Assembly (NCBI RefSeq): GCF_000067045.1 | Contig: NC_010125.1 | Span: 3,636,001-3,700,000, forward strand | DNA from: Gluconacetobacter diazotrophicus PA1 5 | GTDB taxonomy: Bacteria > Pseudomonadota > Alphaproteobacteria > Acetobacterales > Acetobacteraceae | Reading direction: 5' to 3' | DNA length: 64,000 nt | In this document: piece by piece, positions 26,652 to 35,284 of the stretch | Position numbering within the stretch: position 1 is the first letter of the stretch | How the letters are laid out: every line of letters starts with the position of its first letter | Made by a program: the position numbers and the translations under genes | The notes under the pieces: generated by a model | Database searches by the model: none | Told to the model about the DNA's origin: nothing | The model's input: only the letters and a program-made list of their open reading frames with translations

Positions 26652-27959
26652 TCAGCTGGACAACGCATCAAAACTGGTCGGCATGAAGGCCGGATGAATC
26701 GGGTTGGCCCGCTGGATCAGATCCGGGGCGCGCGTGGCGTCGGCATAGACCTGCTGGGCCAGCACCAGGGCGGGCAGCGGGGCGTTGCGCGTCACCGTGA
26801 TGATGTCGGGCAACTGGCTGGCCCGCTGCGCGAGGTCCTGCAATACATCGGCGCGCAATGCGCGCAGGGCCTGCCAGGTGGCGTCATATCCGGCGTCGGC
26901 GGCGATCGTGGCCTCGTTATCCAGCAGGATGCCGACCTGCTGGCGCAGGGCCTCGGCCTGGTTGGACGATGTCGGCTGCCAGTCGGAACAGGCTGTCGCG
27001 ATCGACAGCAGTGCCCCCTGACGGCACAGGGCCGCCGTGGCCGTCTGCACCGTGGCAATCGCCGCGCCGATCGGCGCCGACGACGCCAGCACTGACGGGC
27101 CGTACGACGTCAGCTGCATCAGCAGCGCGATCTGGGTGCCCGGGTCCGGGATGGCGGAGCGCAGGGCCTCCGGCACCGCCAGGATGGCGGCGGCCAGCGT
27201 GCTGGCGCTGGCCTGGTCCGCGATCGCCGCCGCCGTGGCCGCCAGCGTCTGCTGGCTGGTGCCCAGGGCCGCCAGAGCGGTGGACACCGTGGCCGACGGG
27301 TCGACCGTGCCGGCATTCAGGCTGGCATAGCGCCCGTTATTGCCGGGCACCGTCGCCACCGACGCCCCGAAGGCAGCGGGCGAGGACAGGGCCGCGACCG
27401 CGCCGGCCGCCCAGCTGGTGGCCGTGTCCACCGCCGCGCCCACGACCGAGGCGCCGACCGCCATGGGCGCCGCGGTGGCATTGCCGTAATCGGACGACGA
27501 TGCGGCATTGAACGCCAGCGTCGCCACCCCGATCGCGGCGTGCAATGCCGTCAGGACCAGCCCGCCGAGGTAGTCTTTTTGCTCCAGGAACTCGAATTCC
27601 AGGTCGATCACCCCGGAATAGCCGTCCCGCTCCCGCCATTCGAAGCGCAGGCACGCAGCCTGCACCGCGCCGATCGACGGATGCAGCAGCAGTCCCGGGC
27701 CCTTGGTCTCCACCGCGCGGACCAGAAGGTCGCGCTGGGTCGCCGCCAACGCGCCGGTGACGAAGCCCCGGACGCGATAGAGCCGTCCCTTGCGCCCCAG
27801 ATCCTCCGCCCAGGGCGTGTCGCGGTAGGGATAGTCATGAACCGCGAATTTCCGCCCCGGCTGCCCCCCGCTTCCTACGACCGCGAACGGGACGCCACGG
27901 AACGAGCATTGCAGATATTCGGCCGCCGTGCTGACCAGGGATGATAGGGCACCGGACAT
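26652..27959 (-). CDS. Mu gp43-like DNA circularisation N-terminal family protein
   Basis: 435 aa. The first 100 residues match the DNA_circ_N family (CSFRGVPFAVVGSGGQPGRK, HDYPYRDTPWAEDLGRKGRL, YRVRGFVTGALAATQRDLLV), named from Mu gp43 and in fact a tail protein. The remainder is long helical, Ala-rich and ends PALVLAQQVYADATRAPDLI. First intact gene of the remaining tail operon. Confidence 0.86.
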   Translation of the reverse strand: MSGALSSLVSTAAEYLQCSFRGVPFAVVGSGGQPGRKFAVHDYPYRDTPWAEDLGRKGRLYRVRGFVTGALAATQRDLLVRAVETKGPGLLLHPSIGAVQAACLRFEWRERDGYSGVIDLEFEFLEQKDYLGGLVLTALHAAIGVATLAFNAASSSDYGNATAAPMAVGASVVGAAVDTATSWAAGAVAALSSPAAFGASVATVPGNNGRYASLNAGTVDPSATVSTALAALGTSQQTLAATAAAIADQASASTLAAAILAVPEALRSAIPDPGTQIALLMQLTSYGPSVLASSAPIGAAIATVQTATAALCRQGALLSIATACSDWQPTSSNQAEALRQQVGILLDNEATIAADAGYDATWQALRALRADVLQDLAQRASQLPDIITVTRNAPLPALVLAQQVYADATRAPDLIQRANPIHPAFMPTSFDALSS

Positions 27960-28014
27960 TCATGATCCTTCCCGACACCGCAGGGCGATCGCCGCTTGCG
28001 CCGTTCCTAATTTT

Positions 28015-28024
28015 TGTATATACA
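28015..28024. promoter_or_regulatory. Palindromic operator of the BrnTA module
   Basis: Perfect 10-bp palindrome TGTATATACA inside a wider TTTTTGTATATACATAAA tract, 7 bp before brnT. BrnA antitoxins repress their own promoter, so this is the likely binding site. It lies in a 71-bp divergent region also holding the start of the gp43-like gene. Confidence 0.6.
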
Positions 28025-28030
28025 TAAACC

Positions 28031-28297
28031 ATGCTGGTGATCACGTGGGACGAACCGAAGCGGCTGAAAACCCTGGAGGAACGGGGTCTGGATTTCGCCG
28101 ACCTGACCGTCTCGTTTTTCATGTCTTCGGTCGTGGTTCCGGCCAAGAATGATCGCCTTATGGCCATCGGGCCCTTTCTCGACGGGACGATTGCCGTGGT
28201 GTTCGTCGAACTGGGCACCGAGGCGATATCGGTGATTTCGATGCGGCCCGCGAGCCGGAAGGAGCGGAAGCGTTATGAAGAAGCTGAAATCTCTTAA
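28031..28297 (+). CDS. brnT: BrnT-family ribonuclease toxin
   Basis: 88-aa toxin of a type II toxin-antitoxin pair. BrnT proteins have a RelE-like fold and cleave RNA. Family traits are present: N-terminal ITWDEPKRLKTLEERGLDFA, central VVVFVELGTEAISVISMRPA (the I-S-x-R strand) and the terminal SRKERKRYEE. It overlaps the antitoxin gene by 23 bp. The module is inserted against the direction of the tail operon, between the tape-measure remnant and the gp43-like gene. Confidence 0.88.
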   Translation: MLVITWDEPKRLKTLEERGLDFADLTVSFFMSSVVVPAKNDRLMAIGPFLDGTIAVVFVELGTEAISVISMRPASRKERKRYEEAEIS

Positions 28298-28580
28298 GGA
28301 CCTCACGGAAGATCAGGTCCAGGCGATGATGGCCGCGGACCCGGATGCGCCCGAGGCTACGGACGAACAACTTGCCCAGGGCCGCCGCTTCACCGATGCC
28401 CTTCCCGCCCTTGCGGCCAGGATGGAAGCCGGCATGGTCCAGCGGCCTGTCGGCCGGCCGCGTGACCCCGGGAAGAAAATATCCGTTTCGCTGCGCCTTG
28501 ACTCTGACGTGCTGGACAAGTTCCGTTCTGGCGGACCAGGCTGGCAGACGCGCATCAATGAGGCGCTTCGAAAAGCCTGA
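28275..28580 (+). CDS. brnA: BrnA-family antitoxin
   Basis: 101-aa antitoxin pairing with the preceding toxin. N-terminal part is acidic and helical (MKKLKSLKDLTEDQVQAMMA). The C-terminal DNA-binding region KKISVSLRLDSDVLDKFRSG with GPGWQTRINEALRK is the BrnA ribbon-helix-helix signature. Toxin-first gene order with overlap is usual for this family. Confidence 0.9.
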   Translation: MKKLKSLKDLTEDQVQAMMAADPDAPEATDEQLAQGRRFTDALPALAARMEAGMVQRPVGRPRDPGKKISVSLRLDSDVLDKFRSGGPGWQTRINEALRKA

Positions 28581-28599
28581 GCGCACCGTCAGGACTGCG

Positions 28600-28963
28600 T
28601 CATAGCCCTGCCCCGGACAATTCCGGAGTCATCGCCCGGCTTTGCGTGACGGACGACACGCGCAGCCCGGGGCCTCTGGATTCCGCACGGACCGTCGATC
28701 CCGGCGGGGCGTTCTCGTGACGGATCACGACGTCCACCTGCTGCCGCCCCGCGTCCGGCGGCGGCCCGTTGACGTTTCCTGACGGGACAGTGACGGGCGG
28801 TGCGGACGCCGCAAAATTTCTGGCGATCAGGTCGGAATAGGCTGTTCCCGGCGTGCCATTCGCATCAGAACCGACCTTCCCGGTCCTGAGGAACGTCAGC
28901 GCCGCCCCGGCGCCTTGGTTGTGGGCGTAGCCCAGAACCTCCAGCCTTTGCTGGTCCGTCATT
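28600..28963 (-). pseudogene. C-terminal stump of tail protein (probable tape measure)
   Basis: About 120 codons of a leftward gene whose 5' part is replaced by the IS21-like element. It ends DVVIRHENAPPGSTVRAESR...MTPELSGAGL; this style of C terminus is usual for tape-measure proteins, and the position immediately upstream of the gp43-like gene is that of Mu gp42. The frame continues into the IS end, so no natural start survives. Confidence 0.75.
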
Positions 28964-29075
28964 TGTTGATTTCCAGCGAGAACTGACCCTGTAGGGGCGG
29001 AAATTTTCATTGAGAATTGACCCGTGTCTGACACTTCCCCGGAGCAACTGTCCGGGGGTTAAAGGAGTGATCAGC

Positions 29076-30594
29076 ATGGAATTGTTGAGTGTGATCCGGC
29101 GGTGGCATTACCGGGATCATGTACCGATCCGCGAGATTGAGCGTCGGACGCGATTGTCGCGCAACACGATCCGCAAGTATCTCCGGGCGGAGACGGTTGA
29201 GCCGCAGTTCAAGGTTGCCGAGCGTCCGAGCCGGCTGGACCCGTTTGCGGAGAAACTGGCGACCTGGCTTGCTCTGGAGACGTCAAAGTCGCGCAAGCAG
29301 CGCCGCACGGGGCGGCGCCTGCATGTGGATCTTGTAGCGCCGGGTTATGACGGATCGTTTGGACGGTTGCGGCTTATCCGAACGGAAGGCGGAACAGCAA
29401 AGGGCGCGGCAGACGACGGGACGCGGCGTGTTCGTTCCGTTGCGCTTTCAACCCGGAGAGGCCTTCCAGTTCGACTGGGGAGAGGACTGGGCGGTGATCG
29501 GGGGGCGGCGCGTCAAGCTGCAGGTCGCCCACACCAAGCTGTCCTACAGCCGGGCCTTCATTCTGCGGGCGTATCCGCTCCAGACTCACGAGATGCTGTT
29601 CGACGCGCTGACGGAAGCCTTTCGCGTTTTGGGCGGGGTGCCGCGTCGAGGTATTTTTGACAATATGAAAACCGCCGTGGACCGGGTTGGGCCCGGCAAG
29701 GTCCGCCAGGTCAATCTGCGTTTTTCGGCCCTGGTGAGCCATTATCTGTTCGAGGCGGAGTTCTGCAATCCGGCAGCGGGTTGGGAGAAAGGTCAAATCG
29801 AGAAGACCGTCCAGGACGCCCGGCGGCAGATCTGGCAGGAGATGCCGCATTTTCCTGATCTGGCCTCCCTGAACGTCTGGCTCGAGGCGCGTTGCCGGGA
29901 ACGTTGGACTATCTTGAGGCATGTCGAATTGCCCGGCAGCCTCGCCGAGGCCCATGCGGCGGAAGTGCCTCACCTGATGGTTCCAGGGCGCCCGTTCGAC
30001 GGGTTCGTCGAACATACCAAACGGGTTTCGCCGACTTGCCTCGTGCAGTTCGAAAGCAACCGCTACAGTGTGCCCGCCTCTTTTGCCAATCGGCCGGTCA
30101 GCCTGCGCGTCTATCCCGACCGGTTGGTGATCGCGGCCGAGGGGCGGATCCTATGCGAACATCCCCGGATCGTCGAGCGGTCCCACGGCGTGCCCGGTCG
30201 CACGATCTATGACTGGCGGCATTACTTGGCGGTGCTCCAGCGCAAACCCGGGGCCTTGCGCAATGGCGCACCCTTCTCTGAATTGCCCGAGGCGTTCCGG
30301 ACGCTGCAGACGCACCTCCTCCGGCGCACGGGCGGCGACCGGGAAATGGTCGAGATCCTCGCCCTGGTGCTGCAGCATGATGAGCAGGCCGTGCTTTGCG
30401 CGGTTGAACTCGCGCTCGAGGAGGGAGTAGCCACCAAGACACACGTCCTCAATACGTTGCATCGTCTGACGGACGCCAAGAAAACAGGAGCACCCAGGCT
30501 CGACGCGCCGCAGGCATTGGTGCTCGAACGCGAGCCTCAGGCCGATACCGGACGGTATGACGCCCTGCGCGGGGAGGCCCGTCATGCGTCATGA
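29076..30594 (+). pseudogene. istA: IstA transposase, frameshifted
   Basis: Starts at the ATG at 29076 after AAAGGAG: MELLSVIRRWHYRDHVPIRE with the helix-turn-helix IERRTRLSRNTIRKYLRAE. Around 29360-29385 the frame is lost; the rest continues one frame over from KAEQQRARQTTGRGVFVP, with the DDE core FQFDWGEDW, GGVPRRGIFDNMKTAVDRVG and CNPAAGWEKGQIEK. A complete IstA (about 500 aa) would need the two frames joined. Small deletions are the likely cause. Confidence 0.85.
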
Positions 30595-31362
30595 TCCCGC
30601 GGCCGGTGCCCTCGTCGTCATGCTGCGCGGCCTGCGGATGTATGGCATGGCCCAGGCCACGGCCGAACTGACCGAACAGGTGCGCCGGCATTCGAGGCCG
30701 CCATCCCCGTCCTCTCCCAGCTTTTGAAGGCGGAACTCGCCGAGCGAGAGGTGCGCTCCATCGCCTATCAAACCAAGACTGCCAGGTTCCCGGCCTACAA
30801 AGATTTGGCAGGGTTCGATTTCTCGGCCGCCGAGGTCAACGAGGCCATGGTCCGTCAACTCCATGCCGGGGATTTCATCGACCGTGCCGACAACGTCGTC
30901 CTCATTGGTGGACCAGGAACCGGCAAGACCCATCTGGCCACCGCACTTGCCGTGCAGGCGATCGAACATCACCGCAAGAAGATACGGTTCTGGTCCACGG
31001 TCGACCTCGTCAACGCCCTCGAACAGGAAAAAACCGCCAATCGCGCAGGACAGATCGCGGAACGTCTCCTGCGCCTCGATCTCGTGATCCTGGACGAACT
31101 TGGCTATTTGCCGTTCAGCGCATCAGGCGGTGCCCTGCTGTTCCATCTCCTCAGCCGTCTCTACGAGCGCACCAGCGTCATCATCACCACCAATCTGAGC
31201 TTCAGCGAATGGGGCGAAGTCTTCGGTGATCCCAAAATGACGACAGCCCTGCTCGATCGCCTTACCCACCACTGTCATATCCTCGAAACCGGAAATGACA
31301 GCTACCGGTTCCGCGCAAGCTCCGCCGCCCCCAGGAACCGGAAGGAAAAGGCAACCGCTTGA
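30584..31362 (+). pseudogene. istB: IstB helper ATPase, frameshifted
   Basis: The natural start is the ATG at 30584 ([20 protein letters not shown]), overlapping istA. The frame breaks near 30680, where one base appears lost (GAACAGGTGCG), and resumes as [20 protein letters not shown]. The downstream frame has Walker A ([18 protein letters not shown]), Walker B ([18 protein letters not shown]) and sensor [18 protein letters not shown]. An internal ATG at 30724 could give a 212-aa N-truncated protein. Confidence 0.85.
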
Positions 31363-31448
31363 CCAGCCCATAAAACATAGCAGAGATAACCAAAGGCCGG
31401 GTCAGTTCTCGATGAAAACCCAGGGTCAAATCTCAGCAGAAATTAACA

Positions 31449-32516
31449 CTGATGGGGGATTACCAGGACCGAGATATCTGCTGCGCCGATCACGGCATTC
31501 CGACCAGCCGTCGGCGCTGGTTTGCGGTTGCCCGGCGGGATGGCCAGCCGATCGAATGGCCCGAGCAGACGCATGCGCCGGCGGACCAGGCGAAGGCCCG
31601 GGGTCTGCGGCCGTGGGTCGGGGCGCATACGATCATCGACTGGTCGATCCCAATGCAGTCGATTTTCGACCGGGCCAAGCCACTGGCCGCGAATACCAAT
31701 CACCGGATCGCGGTCGGCCTGCGGAAATTCGTGCTGGAATCTCCCCGGCCGTTCATCATCCCGGTCTGCCATTCATCGAATATCACGGCGCATGATGGCC
31801 TGGAGCCGCTCCGGACGATCACGACAGAGCGTGGCGGCGGGTTTGCAGTCGTGGTGCCGTCGTTCGTGGAGGAGCGGCGCGGCAATAGCGTAGGGCAGGA
31901 CCTGGCCCAGCCGCTGGGCACTCAGACGCAGATCCAGCACCATTCTGTGGTCGCCGCCTGGATGGTCCAGCACAATTTCACCGTGGCCGAGGGCGTGATC
32001 GGCGCCGGCATGGACCAGCCGCTTTCGACACTGGTCACGCGCGGCACGCAGAAATATGTCGCGGCGGCCAGCCTAGCGAAGCTGCGCGGCACCAGCACGG
32101 CGGCCGATATTCGTGAGCCGGTGCCGACCCTGTCCGCCGGCGGTAACCATATCGCGGCCGTCGCGGCGTTCCTGACCAAATATTACGGGCAGGGCGGCGT
32201 CGCCCAGGGCGCGGATGATCCGCTGCACTCCCTGACCACGCTCGCGCGGTTCGGCGTCGTCACCGTCCAGTTCCGGGGCGAGCCGCACGCGCTGTCCGAC
32301 ATCCTGATGCGGATGCTGGCACCGTCCGAGGCGGCCGCTGCGCATGAACTGACGCTGCCGGAATGGATCGAGATCGATGGCAAGCGCCGGCGGCTGACCA
32401 AGTCCGAAAGCATGCGCCTGATCGGCAACAGCGTCCCCAAACGAATGGCCACCCTGCTGGCCCACGCAAACCGTGTCACCGCCCTCGATCGGGCGACGGT
32501 GATCGCTGCGGAGTGA
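31449..32516 (+). pseudogene. C-terminal half of C5-cytosine DNA methyltransferase
   Basis: Begins directly at the IS21 end without its N-terminal half. YQDRDICCADHGIPTSRRRW with FAVARRDG corresponds to motif VIII, and ESMRLIGNSVPKRMATLLAH is motif X; the region between is the variable target-recognition part with repeats such as EPVPTLSAGGNHIAAV. The SAM-binding motif I and the PCQ catalytic motif are missing, so it cannot methylate. Phage methyltransferases of this kind usually protect against host restriction. Confidence 0.85.
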
Positions 32517-32521
32517 TGATG

Positions 32522-32989
32522 ATGAGTGATACCAACTCTTCGCCAGCGACACGCCTTCGGAAGGCGTGGAATGTGTCGGTGCGCGGATATGACCATACAG
32601 AGACCTATTTCGCCCCGACTGCCGGGAAGGCGCGAATGATGGCATTTTATCGGGCCGAAGATGTCTCTGTCGTGCACATAACCGTCCGGCGACAGAAAGC
32701 GTCCGATGTGCATCTGCCCGCGCGCGACCCGATGGCGGACGAAATGTCCGATGCCGAAATCCACTGTCTCCTGCATGCTTTTGGCGCGAACGGAAACGAT
32801 CCGACGAAAGCCGGATACCGAGATTATTTTTATACCAGTCGCAACGATCCTGTCCTGTGCGCCCTGGCCCAGCGTGGACTGATGACACCCAATTCCCAAG
32901 ATAAATGGGAGGATGGGATGACCTATTTCATCATGACGGATCGTGGAAAGCAGATCGCTATGAGCTTGGTGCCGGAGTATTGCGCATGA
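32522..32989 (+). CDS. Hypothetical phage early protein
   Basis: 155 aa; three ATGs lie in a row (32516-32524) and the one 8 bp after GGAG is used. Sequence is polar and mixed alpha/beta (AWNVSVRGYDHTETYFAPTA, CLLHAFGANGNDPTKAGYRD, MTYFIMTDRGKQIAMSL). No known domain by eye. It follows the methyltransferase stump by a few bases and overlaps the next gene by ATGA. Confidence 0.62.
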   Translation: MSDTNSSPATRLRKAWNVSVRGYDHTETYFAPTAGKARMMAFYRAEDVSVVHITVRRQKASDVHLPARDPMADEMSDAEIHCLLHAFGANGNDPTKAGYRDYFYTSRNDPVLCALAQRGLMTPNSQDKWEDGMTYFIMTDRGKQIAMSLVPEYCA

Positions 32990-33648
32990 TCAAGTCGACA
33001 CAATACCTGGTGAGGTTACCGCTGACGGATGAGCAGGAACGCGCCATTGTGGTGGCCCAGACTGGAACACCTCCGTCGGTCAAGGCCGATACAGAGGCTG
33101 CCATCCGCGCCATCGGCACGCGCGTCGAAGCGGGTGACTTGGCGACAGTCGGCTATGTGGCACCGGGCGATATTTTCCAGAACGGCGCCATGTGGCCGAT
33201 GCGAAACATCTACCAGCGCCGCGCAGACGCATGGCCAGATGCTGTCGTCCGCCGCACCGACGCCGAAGCCCAGATCGCTAGTCGCGATAAGCTGATCGCG
33301 GAACAGGGAAAAGAAGTCGTCCGGACAGGCACGCAACTCGCTGCATATCGAGCGGCGAGTCGGGCAGCGAGCACGGCTTTTCTCGAACGGATCGCCGACC
33401 TTCAGGCCGAGATCGAGCGCCTGGACTGCCGCGAGGCCGGCATCACCATCGGCCGGCACCAGGCGCAGTCCGTCATCTCGGCCGCGATCGCGGTTGCCCG
33501 GTCCGAGCGTGGCGTCGAGGCCGAGCTGGCGGGAGGCGATCCGCTTGCGTTCGAGCCGTGGCCCGAGATGGACGCGCTGGTGGCAGCGCTGGACACGGTC
33601 CGGCCCGGGTGGCGCGAGTGTGCACCGGAGGGCCGGGACGATGGCTGA
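32986..33648 (+). CDS. Hypothetical phage protein with coiled coil
   Basis: 220 aa. Starts MIKSTQYLVRLPLTDEQERA; residues about 85-150 form a coiled coil (RTDAEAQIASRDKLIAEQGK, STAFLERIADLQAEIERLD). The C terminus is acidic with FEPWPEMDALVAALDTVRPG. No enzymatic motif. It is coupled to both neighbours by short overlaps. Confidence 0.65.
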   Translation: MIKSTQYLVRLPLTDEQERAIVVAQTGTPPSVKADTEAAIRAIGTRVEAGDLATVGYVAPGDIFQNGAMWPMRNIYQRRADAWPDAVVRRTDAEAQIASRDKLIAEQGKEVVRTGTQLAAYRAASRAASTAFLERIADLQAEIERLDCREAGITIGRHQAQSVISAAIAVARSERGVEAELAGGDPLAFEPWPEMDALVAALDTVRPGWRECAPEGRDDG

Positions 33649-33883
33649 TCACCCGATGCTCTCCCATTCCTGCCTTTCGGACCTGACAATCGGGAAGGAA
33701 GCCTACAAGACGCGCCTCTATGGGGACGGGAAGGGGGGCTATGTCGGGGCCACGCGAGAGGACGGGGGCGCCTGCGCGATCGCGCATGTCGGTCGCCTGG
33801 TCACGGTCGATGGCAAGCGCGTGTTGGAGCTGACCGGGTATCTGACGACCCCGGCCCAATCTACGATGTTGAAGGAGGCATGA
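33641..33883 (+). CDS. Hypothetical small phage protein
   Basis: 80 aa, ATG at 33641 overlapping the previous stop by 8 bp. Beta-rich by eye (KTRLYGDGKGGYVGATREDG, GRLVTVDGKRVLELTGYL). Function unknown. The AlpA-like gene starts at the base after its stop codon. Confidence 0.6.
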   Translation: MADHPMLSHSCLSDLTIGKEAYKTRLYGDGKGGYVGATREDGGACAIAHVGRLVTVDGKRVLELTGYLTTPAQSTMLKEA

Positions 33884-33946
33884 ATGCCCGATCCGATTGA
33901 CCACCTGCTGACGATGCGCGAGGTAATCGAGATTACCGGGTTCAGC

Positions 33947-35156
33947 TGTAGAAGTTTGCACTTAATCTGACGGACGGCTTGAAGTGGCCGGCGTGGATGC
34001 TACGCGTTCATGTGGTGTTCGACGTGGCGCCCGATATCTTTTTCGCGGGCGTGGTGGGCTGCGTCAAGGAAGGTTTGCATCGGGGTTTTGCCGAAGCAGT
34101 ATCGTCCCTGGTGGGTGCGATTGCGGTTGAAGTCATCCATCCATTCGTCGAGGTCTGCCTGGAGTTCGTGGATGCTGTCGTAGATCTTGCGGCGAAAAGT
34201 GACACGATAGAACTCGTCGAGCATGGTCTTGTGGAAGCGCTCGACGATGCCGTTGGTCTGCGGGCTGCGCGCCTTGGTGCGGGTATGGTCGATGTTCTCC
34301 ACCGCCAGATAGAGTTCGTATTCATGGCGGTCATGAGAGCCGCAGAATTCGGTGCCCCGGTCGGTCAGCACGCGCTGGAGCGGGAGATCGTGCAGCTCGA
34401 AGAAGGGGATGACGCGGTCGTTGAGCAGGTCGGCAGCGGTAACCGGGGTCTTGCGGTCATAGAGCTTGGCGAAGCCGACCTTGCTGTAGGTATCGACGAA
34501 GGTCTGCTGGTAGACGCGACCGACGCCCTTCAGGGTGCCGACATAGAAGGTATCCTGGGCGCCGCAATAGCCGGGACATTCGGTCTCGAACTCGCCCCAG
34601 GCCTCCTTGTCGGCCTTGGCTTTCTCCAGGGCCGCAAGCTGGCTTTCGGTGAGGATCAGCCGTTCCTGGGCCATCTTGGCTTCGAGCGCCTTGAGCCGGA
34701 GCTTCATGTAGCGAGTCGTGGCGCACGCCAGATGCTGAGCACCCCGAAAGGAGAGACGGTGACGCCGCGCTTGAGCAGTTCGTTGGCCACGCGGGCCTGG
34801 CCCCAGGCCGGTTGTTCGATGGCGATCGCGACCACTGCTTCCTCAACCGCCGGCTCGACGCGGTTTTTCAGCAAGGGTTTGCGGCGGGAGAGTTCCTGGA
34901 GCGCGATTTCGCCGCCTTTGTCGTAGAGCTCCTTGAAGCGGTAGAAGCTGTCGCGCGAATACCCCATCATCTTGCAGGCCTGGGAGACGTTGCCCAGTTG
35001 CTTCGATAGTTCCAGCAGGCCAACTTTGGCGCGGATGATCTTCTGGTCACGGGTCATGAGGATATCCTCCGATGCGGCGGGTCCGGCCTGTCTGCCCCCG
35101 AGCCCTGGTTGAGCTTCAGCAGACACCATCCGTCAGATTTAGTCGAGACTTCTACA
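33947..35156 (-). mobile_element. Second IS481-like insertion sequence, 1210 bp
   Basis: Inverted ends TGTAGAAGTTTGCAC (left) and TGTAGAAGTCTCGAC (right, read inward), then both ends continue with AATCTGACGGA-like sequence. A 7-bp direct repeat GTTCAGC flanks it. It differs in ends and transposase from the copy in baseplate J, so the two are separate element types. Confidence 0.85.
34000..35057 (-). pseudogene. IS481-family transposase, split in two frames
   Basis: The N-part from 35057 ([20 protein letters not shown], with [20 protein letters not shown] helix-turn-helix and [20 protein letters not shown]) ends at 34704. The rest starts in another frame at 34707 ([20 protein letters not shown]) and holds the DDE core: FYVGTLKGVGRVYQQTFVDT, VLTDRGTEFCG, SPQTNGIVERFHKTMLDEF. 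Family members are single-frame proteins of about 345 aa, so this is probably a frameshift mutation near 34710-34735 ([10 protein letters not shown] replacing the usual W-L-R-H-D-L-like stretch). Programmed frameshifting cannot be excluded. Confidence 0.8.
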
Positions 35157-35284
35157 GTTCAGCCGCCCGACAATCTATCGTTACATGCGTGCCGGCCACA
35201 TGCCCCGACCGCTCAAGCTTGGCAGCGGCAGCATACGCTGGCGCAACAGCACAATCCAGAACTGGCTGCGGCAGCATGACCCGG

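Larger units (their letters stand above)
28964..31448 (+). mobile_element. IS21-family-like element, 2485 bp, degenerate
   Basis: Ends are imperfect inverted repeats beginning TGTTGATTTCC (left) and TGTTAATTTCT (right, read inward), each followed by two GAGA(A/T)(C/T)TGACCC subrepeats, the multiple-terminal-repeat layout of IS21. It carries istA and istB in the usual order. No target duplication is visible: the flanks are GTCATT and CTGATG, and they belong to genes that are not neighbours in an intact phage. Confidence 0.85.

Noticed and set aside
28958-31454. Target-site duplication for the IS21-like element
   Set aside because: The flanking bases do not match at any length of four or more, so no duplication is claimed.
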